Shown: positions 23,930 through 24,177 of the stretch, piece by piece
Layout: each line of letters opens with the position of its first letter
Position numbering within the stretch: the stretch's first letter is position 1
Assembly: GCA_049965775.1 (NCBI GenBank)
Contig: JBMFVX010000037.1
Span: 1 to 24,177, forward strand
DNA: 24,177 nt
Direction of reading: 5' to 3'
Source of the DNA: JABEVB01 sp049965775
Lineage (GTDB): Bacteria > Planctomycetota > Phycisphaerae > WQYP01
Notes under the pieces: model-generated
Databases searched by the model: none
Seen by the model: only the letters and a program-made list of their open reading frames with translations
Told to the model about the DNA's origin: nothing
Translations under genes and position numbers: made by a program

Positions 23930-24177
23930 ATTGGCGTATTTTGGGTTGTGCGTTGCTCATGCCTTGGGTCGGTGGGCATCAAGGCGGTTCTCACATGCGG
24001 TGCGCGTCATCGCAATGGCGGAAGGCCGCCAGGGCTTTGACCGAACGCATACGTCAAAAGGCGTGGCAATTTTTCCGGGCGACTCTGGGAGCGCGGGGTG
24101 TCCCCACCCGCTTTTATCCAGCAAACAGCGTTGCCTTAGCCACGATTGGGCCATATTTTGCGGAGTTTCTAAACTCG

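Larger units (their letters stand above)
23638..24177. other. 540-bp terminal stretch without a supported protein gene
   Basis: Only short ORFs without Shine-Dalgarno occur, and one on the plus strand runs straight through the strong terminator at 23890-23929. The first part must include the promoter of cobA-hemD. A candidate small RNA ends at that terminator. Beyond it, GCGGGGTG/CACCCGC around 24094-24112 makes a GC-rich hairpin. A gene could begin outside the window. Confidence 0.5.

Overview
This 24.2 kb window is bacterial chromosomal DNA with GC-rich coding and more AT-rich regulatory stretches. No rRNA, tRNA, CRISPR array or intact insertion sequence was seen. The gene mix (a secreted formylglycine-type sulfatase, a GroEL with a His/acid tail instead of GGM repeats, an arabinokinase-like GHMP kinase, an OprB porin) would fit a Planctomycetes lineage such as Phycisphaerae. 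That is an inference from gene content, not from a marker gene.

Layout. Positions 1-108 hold the tail of an unidentified ORF. From 340 to 5772 (+) lies a metal-acquisition module: an OprB-type outer-membrane porin, a cluster-9 (Zn/Mn) binding protein, an ABC ATPase and two different ABC-3 permeases. The porin and the binding protein are each preceded by nearly the same 23-bp palindrome, which resembles Zur operators and sits in or beside the promoter. This makes the porin and transporter a likely co-regulated outer- plus inner-membrane uptake system. From 5898 to 9606 (-) lie a VOC-fold protein directly downstream of endonuclease III (nth), a DUF4149-like membrane protein and a sulfatase. A 1.27 kb stretch without a supported gene follows, with a degenerate 45-bp direct repeat and stem-loops.

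From 10878 to 12778 (+) lies a tightly coupled pair. The first gene is a cobalamin-binding protein with the DxHxxG motif and the W-x9-EH motif of CarH/LitR photoreceptors. The second, overlapping by ATGA, is a GGDEF diguanylate cyclase with an intact active site and I-site. This looks like a B12 (possibly light) sensor feeding into c-di-GMP and is the most interesting system here. A SAM methyltransferase (+) then converges on groS-groL (-), with a strong shared terminator. A receiver-like gene lies just upstream of groS.

From 17327 to 21827 (+) lie an arabinokinase/galactokinase-like GHMP kinase, a ComM/YifB-type AAA+ protein without the usual cysteine cluster, and alanine dehydrogenase. A CobA-HemD fusion (-) follows. 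It belongs to the tetrapyrrole/siroheme/B12 route and so supplies, in principle, the cofactor class used by the B12 sensor. The window ends in about 540 bp without a protein gene but with a very strong (+) intrinsic terminator, which suggests a small RNA.
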